From positions 434,001 through 498,000 of the forward strand of contig CATOSP010000002.1 of assembly GCA_951812625.1 (NCBI GenBank): DNA of 64,000 nucleotides, written 5' to 3'. Of the stretch, positions 39,574-49,826 are shown piece by piece. Source of the stretch: an uncultured Dehalococcoidia bacterium. Its GTDB lineage: Bacteria > Chloroflexota > Dehalococcoidia > Lucifugimonadales > UBA3495. The notes beneath the pieces were generated by a model. That model was not told the origin of the DNA, made no database searches, and was given only the letters and a program-made list of their open reading frames with translations. Positions within the stretch are counted from its first letter, which is position 1. Each line of letters opens with the position of its first letter. The position numbers and the translations under genes are program-made.

Positions 39574-40713
39574 CTAGTTGCTGTCGTCCGCCGCCGCACT
39601 TGCAGCGGCCTTGGCGCGCCGTTCCTTCTCCTTGAAATGGGGAATCACGTACTTCCCAAACAGCCGTATGGAGTTCTTCACCTCTGCATCGGTTGCCGGC
39701 CCGGCCTGAAAAATGGGCATGATCTCGTCTGCGCCGATGCGCTCGTAGTTCTCTATAACCTCGATGCACTCGTCGGGCGTACCGACGCAGAACCTCCCCG
39801 ATGACAGCACTTCCTCCGGGCTCACTCCCCGCCGCATCTGCGGGTCCCACTCGACCCTGCGCACGTGATGGCGGTAGTCGTCAGGTACGTTCCGCGTGTC
39901 GAAGCCCGACCAGCCCCGCTCGTAGTTGCGCAGTCTGATGTTAATGTTCCACGCAGCGATCTCGGCGCCACGCTCTCTGGCTCGCTGCTTGTTCTCGTCA
40001 CAGAATCCGATGCTGGACGCCACCACCTGGTTGTTGACGAACTTGCCCACCGGGTTGGCGTTCTTCAGCGCCTCCTTATAAATGCCGATGCGTTTCTCCA
40101 CCGTCTCATACTGGCCCAGAACGTTGCACAGGCACCCCAGGCCCATCTCTCCGGCCAACTGGAAAGTGTCCTCCTGGCTGCACGCTGACCACAGTGGCGG
40201 GTGAGGCTTCTGCATGGGCTTTGGGATGACCTCCCGCTCCGGCACATTGAAGTACCTGCCTTGGTGGGAGAAGACCTCGTCGGTCCAGATGCCTGGCAGC
40301 ATTCTCAGCGATTCCTCCCAGATGCCACGCGTGTCCTCCAGCTCTATGCCGAAGGGGGTGATCTGGTAGGGGTTGCCGGCCCGGCCCACGCCTACGTCCA
40401 CGCGCCCGCCGCTCATCACATCCAGCGTGGCCGTCTTGACCGCCACGTGCAGCGGGTGGTGTACTGGTAGCAGCACCACACCGAACCCCAGACGCATGTT
40501 CGTCGTATGCTGGCTCAGTACAGACAGCATCACCTCTGAGGCACTGGAATGTGCCCATTCGGTCAGAAAGTGGTGCTCCACGAACCAGACATGCTCGAAC
40601 CCCATCTCCTCGGCTAGGATGACCTGGTCAACTATCTCCCGCAGACGCTGGTGTTCCGCTTCCGGGGGAGCAGGTCGGGGCACTTGCACCTCGTAAAACA
40701 TGCCAAACTTCAT
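39574..40713 (-). CDS. LLM-class (luciferase-like) flavin-dependent oxidoreductase
   Basis: MKFGMFYEVQVPRPAPPEAEHQRLREIVDQVILAEEMGFEHVWFVEHHF. Confidence 0.94.
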   Translation of the reverse strand: MKFGMFYEVQVPRPAPPEAEHQRLREIVDQVILAEEMGFEHVWFVEHHFLTEWAHSSASEVMLSVLSQHTTNMRLGFGVVLLPVHHPLHVAVKTATLDVMSGGRVDVGVGRAGNPYQITPFGIELEDTRGIWEESLRMLPGIWTDEVFSHQGRYFNVPEREVIPKPMQKPHPPLWSACSQEDTFQLAGEMGLGCLCNVLGQYETVEKRIGIYKEALKNANPVGKFVNNQVVASSIGFCDENKQRARERGAEIAAWNINIRLRNYERGWSGFDTRNVPDDYRHHVRRVEWDPQMRRGVSPEEVLSSGRFCVGTPDECIEVIENYERIGADEIMPIFQAGPATDAEVKNSIRLFGKYVIPHFKEKERRAKAAASAAADDSN

Positions 40714-40818
40714 CTCGACAAAACTCCCAAGGGTCGGGCGGAGACCTTGGCACGGACCCTGACCCGAAATTTTGGCGTATTCTAGGCGGGTCTCACAGGG
40801 GAGTCAAATGCGAGGTCT

Positions 40819-41613
40819 GTGACGATCATTGGAATACAACCCGTTCATGGAAGACTTACGAAGATCGGAGATAGATGCTTGAGCACGCCATCAACACCCT
40901 CCTCGGCGAGCCGCACACTCACTTTCAGCAGGGTGGTAGATCTCTCTCGCGCGGTGCATCCGGGAATCCCGGTCTGGCCGGGAGACCCGCCGGTCGAGTT
41001 CGAGGGGATGGCCAAGTTCGAGGGGGAGGGCTTTTTCCTGCGTCGGTTCTCGATGGGAGAGCACACCGCTACCCATATCAACGCCCCTGCCAGCTTCCAC
41101 GTCGGCGGGACCTCCATTGAAGCCTATCCTCCGGAGTGCCTCGTAGCGCCAACGGTGGTCATGGACGTGCGTAGGGAAACCCAGGTCAACTCCGATTACG
41201 CTTTAACCCTCAGCGCGGTCAAAGCTTGGGAGGATACTCACGGGTCGATACCGGCTGGCTCGGCGGTCCTCCTCCACACCGGCTGGCAGGAAAAGTGGGG
41301 AGATACCCGCCAATACCTGGGGCTGGCCCAACGGGGGCGCATGAGCTTCCCTGGGTTCGGGATTGACGCGGCCCGCTACCTGTTGGAGGAACGCAGCGTG
41401 GCTGGACTTGGCATCGATACCCACGGATTGGAACCGGGCGCGAGTGAAGGCTTCCCGGTCAACTCGCTGGTCTTGGAGCAACCCCGGCTGGCCTTGGAAA
41501 ACCTTACCAATCTGGATAAGCTTCCCCCCACCGGCGCGACCATTGTCGTCGGAATCATCCGCCTGGAAGGGGGAAGCGGTTCTCCTGTTTCGGCACTGGC
41601 CTTGGTGCCCTAG
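40819..41613 (+). CDS. cyclase family protein (kynurenine formamidase-like)
   Basis: VVDLSRAVHPGIPVWPGDPPVEF..., MGEHTATHINAPASFH, LGIDTHGLEPG. Confidence 0.9.
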   Translation: MTIIGIQPVHGRLTKIGDRCLSTPSTPSSASRTLTFSRVVDLSRAVHPGIPVWPGDPPVEFEGMAKFEGEGFFLRRFSMGEHTATHINAPASFHVGGTSIEAYPPECLVAPTVVMDVRRETQVNSDYALTLSAVKAWEDTHGSIPAGSAVLLHTGWQEKWGDTRQYLGLAQRGRMSFPGFGIDAARYLLEERSVAGLGIDTHGLEPGASEGFPVNSLVLEQPRLALENLTNLDKLPPTGATIVVGIIRLEGGSGSPVSALALVP

Positions 41614-41628
41614 CCTTGGTGGCTATGC

Positions 41629-42027
41629 CTACAGGCGGGCGATTCCGGCCCGGGCGCAGTCCTCGTCCTCTTGAGAAGTGCCGCCGCCCACTCCACAGGC
41701 CCCGTCTACTGCGCCGTTGCGAATGATGGGCACTCCGCCCTGTCCCATGATCATGTGGCCGCCCTCGGCGATGGCAATGCCGCGCGGTGTCGGCTGGTCG
41801 GCCCGCTCCTGCAGCTCGCCGCTGGTCCGCCCAAATGCCGCAGAGGCCACCGCCTTGCCCTGGGAGCCGTACACCCCGGCCCAGATCGCTCCGTCCATCC
41901 GGTTGAACGCGATCAGGCGGCCACCGGTATCACAGACCGCCACGTTGATCTTGATGTTGAGTTCCTCCGCCTTTGCAATGGCCCCGGCGATGATCCTGTT
42001 GGCCTCGTCCAAACTCAATGCCATCAC
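41629..42027 (-). CDS. GlcG/HbpS family heme-binding-like protein
   Basis: MALSLDEANRIIAGAIAKAEELNIKINVAVCDTGGRLIAFNRMDGAIWAGVYGSQGKAVASAAF. Confidence 0.92.
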   Translation of the reverse strand: MMALSLDEANRIIAGAIAKAEELNIKINVAVCDTGGRLIAFNRMDGAIWAGVYGSQGKAVASAAFGRTSGELQERADQPTPRGIAIAEGGHMIMGQGGVPIIRNGAVDGACGVGGGTSQEDEDCARAGIARL

Positions 42028-42408
42028 TTACCTCCTGACAGGTTGGCTGCGCACTTCAGGTTCCGGTGCTCTCCAATTCTACTGTTCAGGGAATCCATTG
42101 CCAACAGCCGGACGTCGGAGCGTAGCGTTGCAATCAAGGACCTGCCCCGTGAAAACCCGGAGACTCGCCACCGGTCCCATCGGGGACAGTACGATCCCTG
42201 TACCACTCGCCGCACCACAGATTACTGACATTTGTCCCTTTCCGGTCCCGTAGGCGCTTCTCTATCATGTTTTGCACCGGTCTGGTTCGGGCTGGAGCGG
42301 AATCCAACCCGCTGGTCGTGGGACGGACCCCATCCGCGCAGGCTAGCCCCGTACCGGTCATGGGGGAGCGTTCCTGATGCTGGGTATACCCCACGTCAAA
42401 TAGATCGC

Positions 42409-42545
42409 CCCGCACCATGCCCAAGTCCGGCCAATGTGACGGAATTCGTAAAAGTGAGCGGAAATGAGCGGATTCGAGAGGAAATTGAAATTTTTTCCGC
42501 CAGTCCAACTTCAGGAACAGATCTTCAAAGAGCTGACACTGGAGG
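42409..42545 (+). repeat. dispersed repeat copy C (opposite orientation to copies L and R)
   Basis: ...ccaatgtgacggaattcgtaaaagtgagcggaaatgagcggattcgagaggaaattgaaattttttccgccagtcc...aaagagctgacactgga, shared with 56.8 and 57.3 kb. Confidence 0.85.
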
Positions 42546-42730
42546 CAGGACAGCCAACTACGGTCCCTCCGAAGCGGGGAACCTACTCCCGATGGGTCAC
42601 TGCCGGTCAGCCGGACCACCTGAAATAGAACGCCGCTGCTGCGGGCATATTCCATCCTATTTCAGCAGGGCCGCTTCTAGGTGTTATACTTCTTTCGGCG
42701 CACAACAGTCGTCGAGACCGGGGCGAAACC

Positions 42731-43561
42731 GTGCTTACCAAGCGCATCATTCCATGCCTGGACGTGGACGCGGGCCGGGTGGTCAAGGGGACCAGCTTCG
42801 TGGACATCCGCGACGCCGGAGACCCCGCGGAATTAGCATACCTCTACGATCGGGAGGGCGGGGATGAACTGGTCTTCCTGGACATCACCGCCAGCTCAGA
42901 TTCCCGGGACACAATGGTTGACGTGGTACGGCGCGTCTCCGACCAGGTGTTCATCCCCCTTACCGTGGGCGGGGGCATCCGCAGCGTGGAGGATGTTCGC
43001 CGGATGCTCAACGCGGGCGCCGACAAGGTCTCCCTCAACACGGCTGCGGTCAACGGCCCGTCCCTCGTGTCCGATGGGGCAGACCAGTTCGGGAACCAGT
43101 GCATCGTCGTGGCCATCGACGCCAAGCGGGTGACTGGCCCCACTGGAACTCAGGAGCCTTTGCCTCAAGACCTCCCCCTCGATGGCGACTCCCGGTGGGA
43201 GGTCTACACCCACGGTGGACGGACTCGCACCGGGTTGGACGCGGTCAAGTGGGCCGTCCGCGCCGTGGAACTTGGCGCGGGAGAGATCCTGCTCACCAGC
43301 ATGGACGCAGATGGCCATCTGGCCGGTTACGACCTGGACTTGACTCGTGCGATCTCCCAGGCTGTTCCCGTCCCGGTGATCGCCAGCGGCGGCGCGGGAA
43401 CGCTGGAGCACCTGTTCGAAGCGTTCACCGACGGTCAGGCCGATGCGGTCCTGGCAGCCAGCATTTTCCACTACGGTACTTATTCCATTGGGGAAGCCAA
43501 GGACTACCTGGCTGGAAGGGGCATTCCTGTTCGCCCGCGGCAGGCCGCGTCCCAGTCTTAG
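42731..43561 (+). CDS. hisF: imidazole glycerol phosphate synthase subunit HisF
   Basis: [32 protein letters not shown]...[29 protein letters not shown]. Confidence 0.96.
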   Translation: MLTKRIIPCLDVDAGRVVKGTSFVDIRDAGDPAELAYLYDREGGDELVFLDITASSDSRDTMVDVVRRVSDQVFIPLTVGGGIRSVEDVRRMLNAGADKVSLNTAAVNGPSLVSDGADQFGNQCIVVAIDAKRVTGPTGTQEPLPQDLPLDGDSRWEVYTHGGRTRTGLDAVKWAVRAVELGAGEILLTSMDADGHLAGYDLDLTRAISQAVPVPVIASGGAGTLEHLFEAFTDGQADAVLAASIFHYGTYSIGEAKDYLAGRGIPVRPRQAASQS

Positions 43562-43636
43562 TCCCTTGGCTCTTCAACTAGACCTCAACCCGGCCAACCC
43601 ACAAGCAGTCACATCGGGAGGGGACCCAACACCGAC

Positions 43637-44344
43637 ATGCCAATAATCACCACGGTAATCTTCGACATGTACGATACCCTCGTGGACAACGACCGGAATC
43701 GATGGAGTGAGACCTTTGACGAGATCGCGCGCACCCAGGGATTGGGAATCACAGGACAGCGTCTCGGCGAGGAATGGCACGCCGCGGAGGAGGGTTTCAA
43801 GACCCGCAGGATCACACCGGGTGCGCCTTTCGAGAGCTACTTCGATGGCTGGCGCAGTACCTTCGCCGACGCGTTCACCCGGTTGGGGGTAACGGGCGAC
43901 CCTGCTGCTGCTGCTAACAAGGCCATACTGGATCTGTCGGATCGCCAGCCGTTCCCGGAAACACGCGGTGCCTTGGAGTTCCTGCAGGAGAGTTGGCGCA
44001 CTGCAGTTTTGTCCAATGCAGACGACCGCTACCTCATACCCAACCTCCAGTTGCTCGGACTCAATTTCGAGGCAGTCCTGTCTTCAGAGGCGGCCCGCTG
44101 CTACAAGCCGATGCCAGGACTGTTCCAGACCATGCTGCGGAGGCTCGGGATATCCGCGGCGGAGGCAGTCTACGTGGGAGACAAGCAGTTCGAGGATGTC
44201 CAGGGGGCTGGCGGTGTGGGAATGCATACCGTGTGGGTGAACCGCGCTGGGGCAGGCCTCAATCCTGCCCTGCCGGAGCCGGCATTTCAGATACGAAGCT
44301 TGCTGGAATTGCCAACGATCCTGACAGAGGCATCCCAGACATAG
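43637..44344 (+). CDS. HAD-superfamily hydrolase
   Basis: FDMYDTLVDN, LSNADDRYL, KPMPGLFQTMLRRLGI, VGDKQFEDVQGA. Confidence 0.9.
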   Translation: MPIITTVIFDMYDTLVDNDRNRWSETFDEIARTQGLGITGQRLGEEWHAAEEGFKTRRITPGAPFESYFDGWRSTFADAFTRLGVTGDPAAAANKAILDLSDRQPFPETRGALEFLQESWRTAVLSNADDRYLIPNLQLLGLNFEAVLSSEAARCYKPMPGLFQTMLRRLGISAAEAVYVGDKQFEDVQGAGGVGMHTVWVNRAGAGLNPALPEPAFQIRSLLELPTILTEASQT

Positions 44345-44373
44345 GGACAGCCCCACCAGAGGAGAAGAAGGAC

Positions 44374-44994
44374 ATGAAGGTAAAGTTGAACGACCAGGGG
44401 TTGGTCCCAGCCATTGCCCAGGACATCAACACTGGACAGGTACTGATGCTGGGGTATATGAACCCTGGTTCGCTTAAGCGCACGGTTGAAGGAGTACAGG
44501 TGTGGTTCTATAGCCGCAGCCGGGAGGACCTGTGGCATAAGGGTGAAGTCTCGGGCAACTACCTTAATCTGAGGGAAGCATGGGTGGACTGCGATGGGGA
44601 TACCATCTTGCTCAAGGTCCAGCCCGATGGTCCGGCCTGCCACACCGGAGATACATCCTGTTTCTTCAACCCCTTGGAGGGGCTTCCCGAGGAATACGAA
44701 GTATCCGACGAAGGATCGGGGATACTGGAGGAGCTCTTCGCAGTCATCAAGGACCGTCAGAACGAGATGCCCGAGGGCAGCTACACCGTTGAGCTGCTCC
44801 AGGAGGGGGTAGACCGCATCTCCCAGAAGGTTATCGAAGAAGCTGGAGAGACGGCCATTGCCGCCGTGCAACGGGATGAATCCGCCTTGCCTCGTGAGAT
44901 GGCCGACATGCTCTACCACTCCCTCGTGCTGCTGGCGGCCTCCGGCCTGTCTCCTTCGGACGTTTGGGATGAGCTTCGCAACCGCAGGCGGTAG
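44374..44994 (+). CDS. hisIE: bifunctional phosphoribosyl-AMP cyclohydrolase / phosphoribosyl-ATP pyrophosphatase
   Basis: VLMLGYMNPGSLKRTVEG...WYS-like VWFYSRSREDLWHKGEVSGN...; HisE domain SYTVELLQEGVDRISQKVIEEAGETAIAA. Confidence 0.94.
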   Translation: MKVKLNDQGLVPAIAQDINTGQVLMLGYMNPGSLKRTVEGVQVWFYSRSREDLWHKGEVSGNYLNLREAWVDCDGDTILLKVQPDGPACHTGDTSCFFNPLEGLPEEYEVSDEGSGILEELFAVIKDRQNEMPEGSYTVELLQEGVDRISQKVIEEAGETAIAAVQRDESALPREMADMLYHSLVLLAASGLSPSDVWDELRNRRR

Positions 44995-45025
44995 CCACCG
45001 CGACCCGGTTGGGGTTTGCTGACTT

Positions 45026-45055
45026 CCGGCAGACGGAAGGCTACACGTCTGCCGG
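45026..45055. terminator. hairpin between convergent hisIE and S51-like peptidase genes
   Basis: ccggcagacg-10 nt-cgtctgccgg. Confidence 0.5.
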
Positions 45056-45727
45056 TAGCGCCTGCCCGGACGGGTACACGGCCCACTCTCCGTCACGGTA
45101 AACGGTGACATTGCCCGATCCAACGACGCGCCAACCGCCGGGCCGTCCCAGGCACCCGGTTCGGGCGTCGATGCCGAGGAAGGTAAGACCAGAGGGCGCA
45201 TCCCCCGTCAGTTCGCGGGACACTTCCTCCGGCTTCCTGTCCTCGTGGTGAGGCAGGACCACCACCTCCGGTACCAGGCCGAGGGCTTCCACCCAACCGC
45301 CGCTGCGGGGACGGCGCATGTAGGAACCCATAACCATCGCCCCGGCGCTCGAACCGGCCAGGACTGCGCCCCTCTCCACCGTCGCTAGAATGGTCTCCAG
45401 CAGCTTCGAGCCTTTCAACACCTCCAGCAGGTGGTCGGGACTGCCGCCCGTGAAGTAGACTACGTCGGTCTCGCTGACGGGCCGGATGAAGTCCTCGTCG
45501 TCGGCCTGCTTGCGGTCAAGTACCATGAGCTGGCTGGAGTCGCCGCCCAAGCTGCCGAAGTGTACCACGCCGTCATTCGCAGCTTTGGCGGGGCCTGTTA
45601 CCGCGGCGGTCGGGATTATCAGCACCTTTGCAGGCTGTTCCCCCGACGACCGCATTATCTCCCTGTCCATCCCCTCGCATCTGACGCGGAACTCCTCGCC
45701 GCCAACCAGACCAATCTCACCTGCCAT
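45041..45727 (-). CDS. peptidase S51-like (class I glutamine amidotransferase-fold) protein
   Basis: MAGEIGLVGGEEFRVRCEGMDREIM..., VYFTGGSPDHLLEVL, VLAGSSAGAMVMG. Confidence 0.8.
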   Translation of the reverse strand: MAGEIGLVGGEEFRVRCEGMDREIMRSSGEQPAKVLIIPTAAVTGPAKAANDGVVHFGSLGGDSSQLMVLDRKQADDEDFIRPVSETDVVYFTGGSPDHLLEVLKGSKLLETILATVERGAVLAGSSAGAMVMGSYMRRPRSGGWVEALGLVPEVVVLPHHEDRKPEEVSRELTGDAPSGLTFLGIDARTGCLGRPGGWRVVGSGNVTVYRDGEWAVYPSGQALPADV

Positions 45728-46015
45728 GACGCTACCTTTGCACGGATTGACTTGCTTACCCAATGTCCATACATACTGCTCGGTAAACGACGAATCGCGG
45801 CTGATTCACATAATTGACCGAGCGCGAGTGACGTAGCTAGAATACCATCAATTCCTGGAGATTGAAGTGCCAGAACCTGGTTCATTTCAGAACCCTGCAA
45901 TCCGACGCACGGACATGGTGAACACTGGCTACCTGTATGCTACCATTGGCCCTCTAGGGCCCTCTTCCAAAACCCCCGGATACACATCCTGAAGCGCCGT
46001 TCAAACCATTAGCGA

Positions 46016-47707
46016 GTGAAGGATTTCATGGCCTCTCATTCATTGCTGGATACAGTCAAAGACTTGGTCGCAGAAGCGGTGACCCGGGCCCGACGACAAG
46101 GCCTGCTCCAATTGGAGACCATGCCGGAGATCTTGGTGGAACGTCCCGCCAACCCCGGCCACGGTGATTTTGCTACAAGTCTGCCGCTGCGCTTGGCCCG
46201 CGCCACACGCATCAATCCGGTCCGCCTGGCGGAATCGCTGGTGGAACATATCCCGGAGAGCGAGATCATTGACAGTGTGGTTGTGGCGCCGCCCGGCTTC
46301 ATCAACTTCAGACTCCGGGACAGCTGGGTGCAACAGCAGGTGGAAGTCGTTCGAGAGCAGGGCCAGGAATACGGCGACGTGGACCTCGGCGGTCAACAGC
46401 CCATGATGGTCGAGTTCGTCAGCGTCAATCCCACTGGCCCCGTGCACGTGGGACACACAAGAGGCGCCGTGCTGGGGAGCGCACTGTCCCGCGTGCTGGG
46501 CGCAGCTGGCTACGCCGTGACTCAGGAGTACTACGTAAATGATGCGGGTACCCAGATGGAAGCCTTCTATGGGTCGGTATATGCCCGGTATCAGGAAGCC
46601 TTGGGACATCAGGCGGAACTGCCGTCAGGCGGTTACCGTGGGGACTATGTAATCGACCTGGCTCAGGAGATCGTTGACGCTGAGGGTTCCAGGTATTTGG
46701 AGATGCCAGAGGCCCAGGCCCTGAACGAGATCGGGGACGTGGCCCGGGAAAAGATGGTGGCCTTGATCAGGGAAGACCTGACCCGCATCGGAGTTTCATT
46801 CGACAACTGGTTTAGTGAACGGGACCTGTACCGGGACGGTGACTACCAGCGAGCAGTGGATCTGCTGCGCAATAAGGACTACCTGGCAGAGCGGGATAAT
46901 GCTACCTGGTTCACTTCCAGCGTACTGGGCGATGATAAGGACAACGTGGTGATTCGCTCCAGCGGCGACCCCACCTACTTCGCTTCCGACATCGCCTACC
47001 ATTACAACAAGTTCATAGTCCGTGGGTTCCAATCGGTGGTAAACATTTGGGGGGCAGACCACCAGGGCCACGTGCCGCGCATGAATACGGCTGTAGCGGC
47101 CCTGGGCATCAATCCAGACCGACTTACCATCCTCATATCCCAGATGGTCACCCTCAAGCGGGGGACGGAAGTCGTCCGCGCCTCCAAGCGTTCTGGAGAC
47201 TTCGTAACCCTGCGGGAGTTGGCCGAAGAGGTGGGGGCAGACGCCTGCCGCTACTTCTTCTTGGCCCGGACGCCGTCCACTCAGATGGAGTTCGATCTTG
47301 AACTGGCGAAGAAGGAGTCTTCCGAGAACCCGGTCTACTACGTCCAGTACGCACACGCCCGCAACGCCAGCATACTGAACTTGGCCCGCAGTCAGAACAT
47401 CGACTGGAGCCAAGGTGACGTGACCCTGCTCAACGACCCCAGCGAGCTGGCCCTGATAAGAACCATGATCCGCCTACCGGAACTGGTGGAGCACATGGCG
47501 CGTACCCTGGAGCCGCACCACCTTCCCCACTATGCAACGGAGTTAGCCACCGCGTTCCATGGGTTCTACGAAAACTGCCGTGTGATCTCGGCGCTTCCGG
47601 AAGACGGTCAAATGACCCTAGCCCGGCTGAAACTGGTTGAGTCCGCTCAGATCGTGTTCCGCCGCACCCTGGAACTGATGGGCATGACCACACCGGAGCG
47701 TATGTAG
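46016..47707 (+). CDS. argS: arginyl-tRNA synthetase
   Basis: VEFVSVNPTGPVHVGHTRGAVLGSALSRVL, KRSGDFVTLRELAEEVG; GTG (46016) or ATG (46028) start. Confidence 0.96.
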   Translation: MKDFMASHSLLDTVKDLVAEAVTRARRQGLLQLETMPEILVERPANPGHGDFATSLPLRLARATRINPVRLAESLVEHIPESEIIDSVVVAPPGFINFRLRDSWVQQQVEVVREQGQEYGDVDLGGQQPMMVEFVSVNPTGPVHVGHTRGAVLGSALSRVLGAAGYAVTQEYYVNDAGTQMEAFYGSVYARYQEALGHQAELPSGGYRGDYVIDLAQEIVDAEGSRYLEMPEAQALNEIGDVAREKMVALIREDLTRIGVSFDNWFSERDLYRDGDYQRAVDLLRNKDYLAERDNATWFTSSVLGDDKDNVVIRSSGDPTYFASDIAYHYNKFIVRGFQSVVNIWGADHQGHVPRMNTAVAALGINPDRLTILISQMVTLKRGTEVVRASKRSGDFVTLRELAEEVGADACRYFFLARTPSTQMEFDLELAKKESSENPVYYVQYAHARNASILNLARSQNIDWSQGDVTLLNDPSELALIRTMIRLPELVEHMARTLEPHHLPHYATELATAFHGFYENCRVISALPEDGQMTLARLKLVESAQIVFRRTLELMGMTTPERM

Positions 47708-48002
47708 TCGATCATCTACGGGCGCAGGGGAATGCGTCGCACCGTGCTGAATCCCATTCTTGGCGACCTTTAGCTTGCTTGAATTGTGCTGCGTTTGGGT
47801 TTATGATTGCCCCGTCGCCCGGCAAGGGGGGTCTTACGGTGGATTTCGTACGCGCAGACGCAGGTTCCGCCTCCGGCTCTTCCATTGCATCGGAACCCTG
47901 GTCAACCGGTCCCGTAATTTGACCGCTGTGCGGAGGATGCCTTAACCGGGTGTGTTTCCATTTCCTCCGGCAGCAGCAGGAGTTTGAGGCATACACAGCT
48001 AG

Positions 48003-49826
48003 ATGAGAACACTAATACGAGTTATAGGTCTGGCGGGACGCCACCGCGGGCGTCTCATCTTGGCATACGTTACAAGCGTCTTCGCTCTTGGCCTCTCCCT
48101 CTTTATCCCCTACCTCGTCGGCAAGGCGATCGACCTCCTCGTAGGCTACGAACCCCAGGGGGCTGGGGAATCCGGGATAATAGTCGCTCATACCGACGTA
48201 GCCCAATCGGCCCTGATCGTCTTGGCATTGCTCCTGCTGGTGGCAAGCCTTTTCAGGGGACTCTTCGACTTTGGCAGGACATACCTCACTGACTCCCTCT
48301 CACAGAAGGTGTCCTACGATGTTCGCAACATGATGTACGACAAGTTGCAGCATCTGAGCTTTGCCTTCCATGACAAGGAACACACCGGCAACCTCATGTC
48401 CAAGGTGACATCGGACGTTGAGGCCATCCGCCGCTTCGTCAACATGGGCATGGTGAGAGGAGTGGAAGTCCCATTCAGGGTGGGAGCCATCGTCATCTAT
48501 ATGGCCTTGTTGAATTGGCAACTCACCATGTTCACCCTGATTCTGGTCCCCTTCCTGCTCTTCCAATCGTCCATAGTGATGATTAAGTTGCGGGCGATGT
48601 GGCTGCACGTCCAGCAGATCATGGGTGAATTGGTCACAGTTCTACAGGAGAATCTGGTCGGTATCCATGTAGTCAAGGCGTTCGCCGCCGAAGACCACGA
48701 GCGACGCAAGTACAATCGCAAGGCCGAAGAACTGCGTCAGGAGTATTTCCGCAACGAGCGTCTCCAGGGTACCAACGTCGCGTGGATGACCCTCTACTTC
48801 AGCCTCACCCTCGGCGTGGTGCTATGGTATGGCGGCTGGGAGATCATGAGGGGCAACCTGGAGGCCGGCGCCTTCGCCACCTTCATCCTGCTGATGAACC
48901 AGCTCACATTCCCGGTGCGCATGACCCCGCAGATAGTAGGCAGTTTCGCACGGGCCGTATCCTCCGGGCGTCGGATTTACGAGGTGCTGGACTCCGAGTC
49001 TCCGGTGGTAGAGAGACCAAACGCGAGGGTGCTGGGAAGGGCGGAAGGATATGTACGGTTCAACGACGTTTCCTTCTCCTACGATCCCAGAATTCCCGGA
49101 TTGCAACATGTGGAGACCTTGGCGGAGCCGGGACAGATTACGGCGATTCTGGGTGCACCGGGGAGCGGCAAGACCACCATCGTCAACCTGTTGCCCCGGT
49201 TCTACGATGTGACGGCCGGTTCCATCACCCTGGACGGCGACGATATCCGGGAGTTCACCCTGGCGTCCTTGCGTCACAACGTGGGTATCGTGCAGCAGGA
49301 CATCTTCCTATTCAGTGCCACGATCAAGGACAATATCGCCTACGCCTCCCCCGATGCTACCCTGGAAGACGTGATGGAGGCGGCCAAGGTTGCCCAACTC
49401 CACGAGCACATAGCAAACCTGCCCCACGGTTACGACACGTGGGTCGGGGAGCGGGGTGTTACCCTCTCCGGCGGCCAGAGGCAGCGCCTTGCCATCGCCC
49501 GCACCATCTTGCTCAACCCGCCGGTCCTGATCCTGGACGATTCGACCTCCAGCGTGGACGTGGAGACCGAACGGTTGATACACCAGGCCATGACCGCCGT
49601 TATGAAGGGCCGGACCACATTCGTCATAGCCCACAGGCTGAGCACGGTTCGAGAGGCCGACATCATCCTTGTCCTGAAGGATGGGGAGGTGGCCGAGCGG
49701 GGTAACCACGAATCGCTTGTAGCCCACGGCGGAATCTACCGGGAGATTTACGATCTCCAACTGCGTCCCCAGGAAGAAGTACTGCTCGATGCAGCCATAG
49801 TCGGGGACGATGGAGGTGACAGCTAA
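48003..49826 (+). CDS. ABC exporter, fused permease/ATPase
   Basis: Walker A GAPGSGKTT, LSGGQRQRLAIARTILLNPPVLILDD. Confidence 0.95.
   Translation: MRTLIRVIGLAGRHRGRLILAYVTSVFALGLSLFIPYLVGKAIDLLVGYEPQGAGESGIIVAHTDVAQSALIVLALLLLVASLFRGLFDFGRTYLTDSLSQKVSYDVRNMMYDKLQHLSFAFHDKEHTGNLMSKVTSDVEAIRRFVNMGMVRGVEVPFRVGAIVIYMALLNWQLTMFTLILVPFLLFQSSIVMIKLRAMWLHVQQIMGELVTVLQENLVGIHVVKAFAAEDHERRKYNRKAEELRQEYFRNERLQGTNVAWMTLYFSLTLGVVLWYGGWEIMRGNLEAGAFATFILLMNQLTFPVRMTPQIVGSFARAVSSGRRIYEVLDSESPVVERPNARVLGRAEGYVRFNDVSFSYDPRIPGLQHVETLAEPGQITAILGAPGSGKTTIVNLLPRFYDVTAGSITLDGDDIREFTLASLRHNVGIVQQDIFLFSATIKDNIAYASPDATLEDVMEAAKVAQLHEHIANLPHGYDTWVGERGVTLSGGQRQRLAIARTILLNPPVLILDDSTSSVDVETERLIHQAMTAVMKGRTTFVIAHRLSTVREADIILVLKDGEVAERGNHESLVAHGGIYREIYDLQLRPQEEVLLDAAIVGDDGGDS

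Noticed and set aside
42232-42867. 211-aa ORF containing SPANVTEFVKVSGNERIREEIEIF
   Set aside because: It overlaps hisF and the peptide is a translation of the dispersed repeat; likely spurious.
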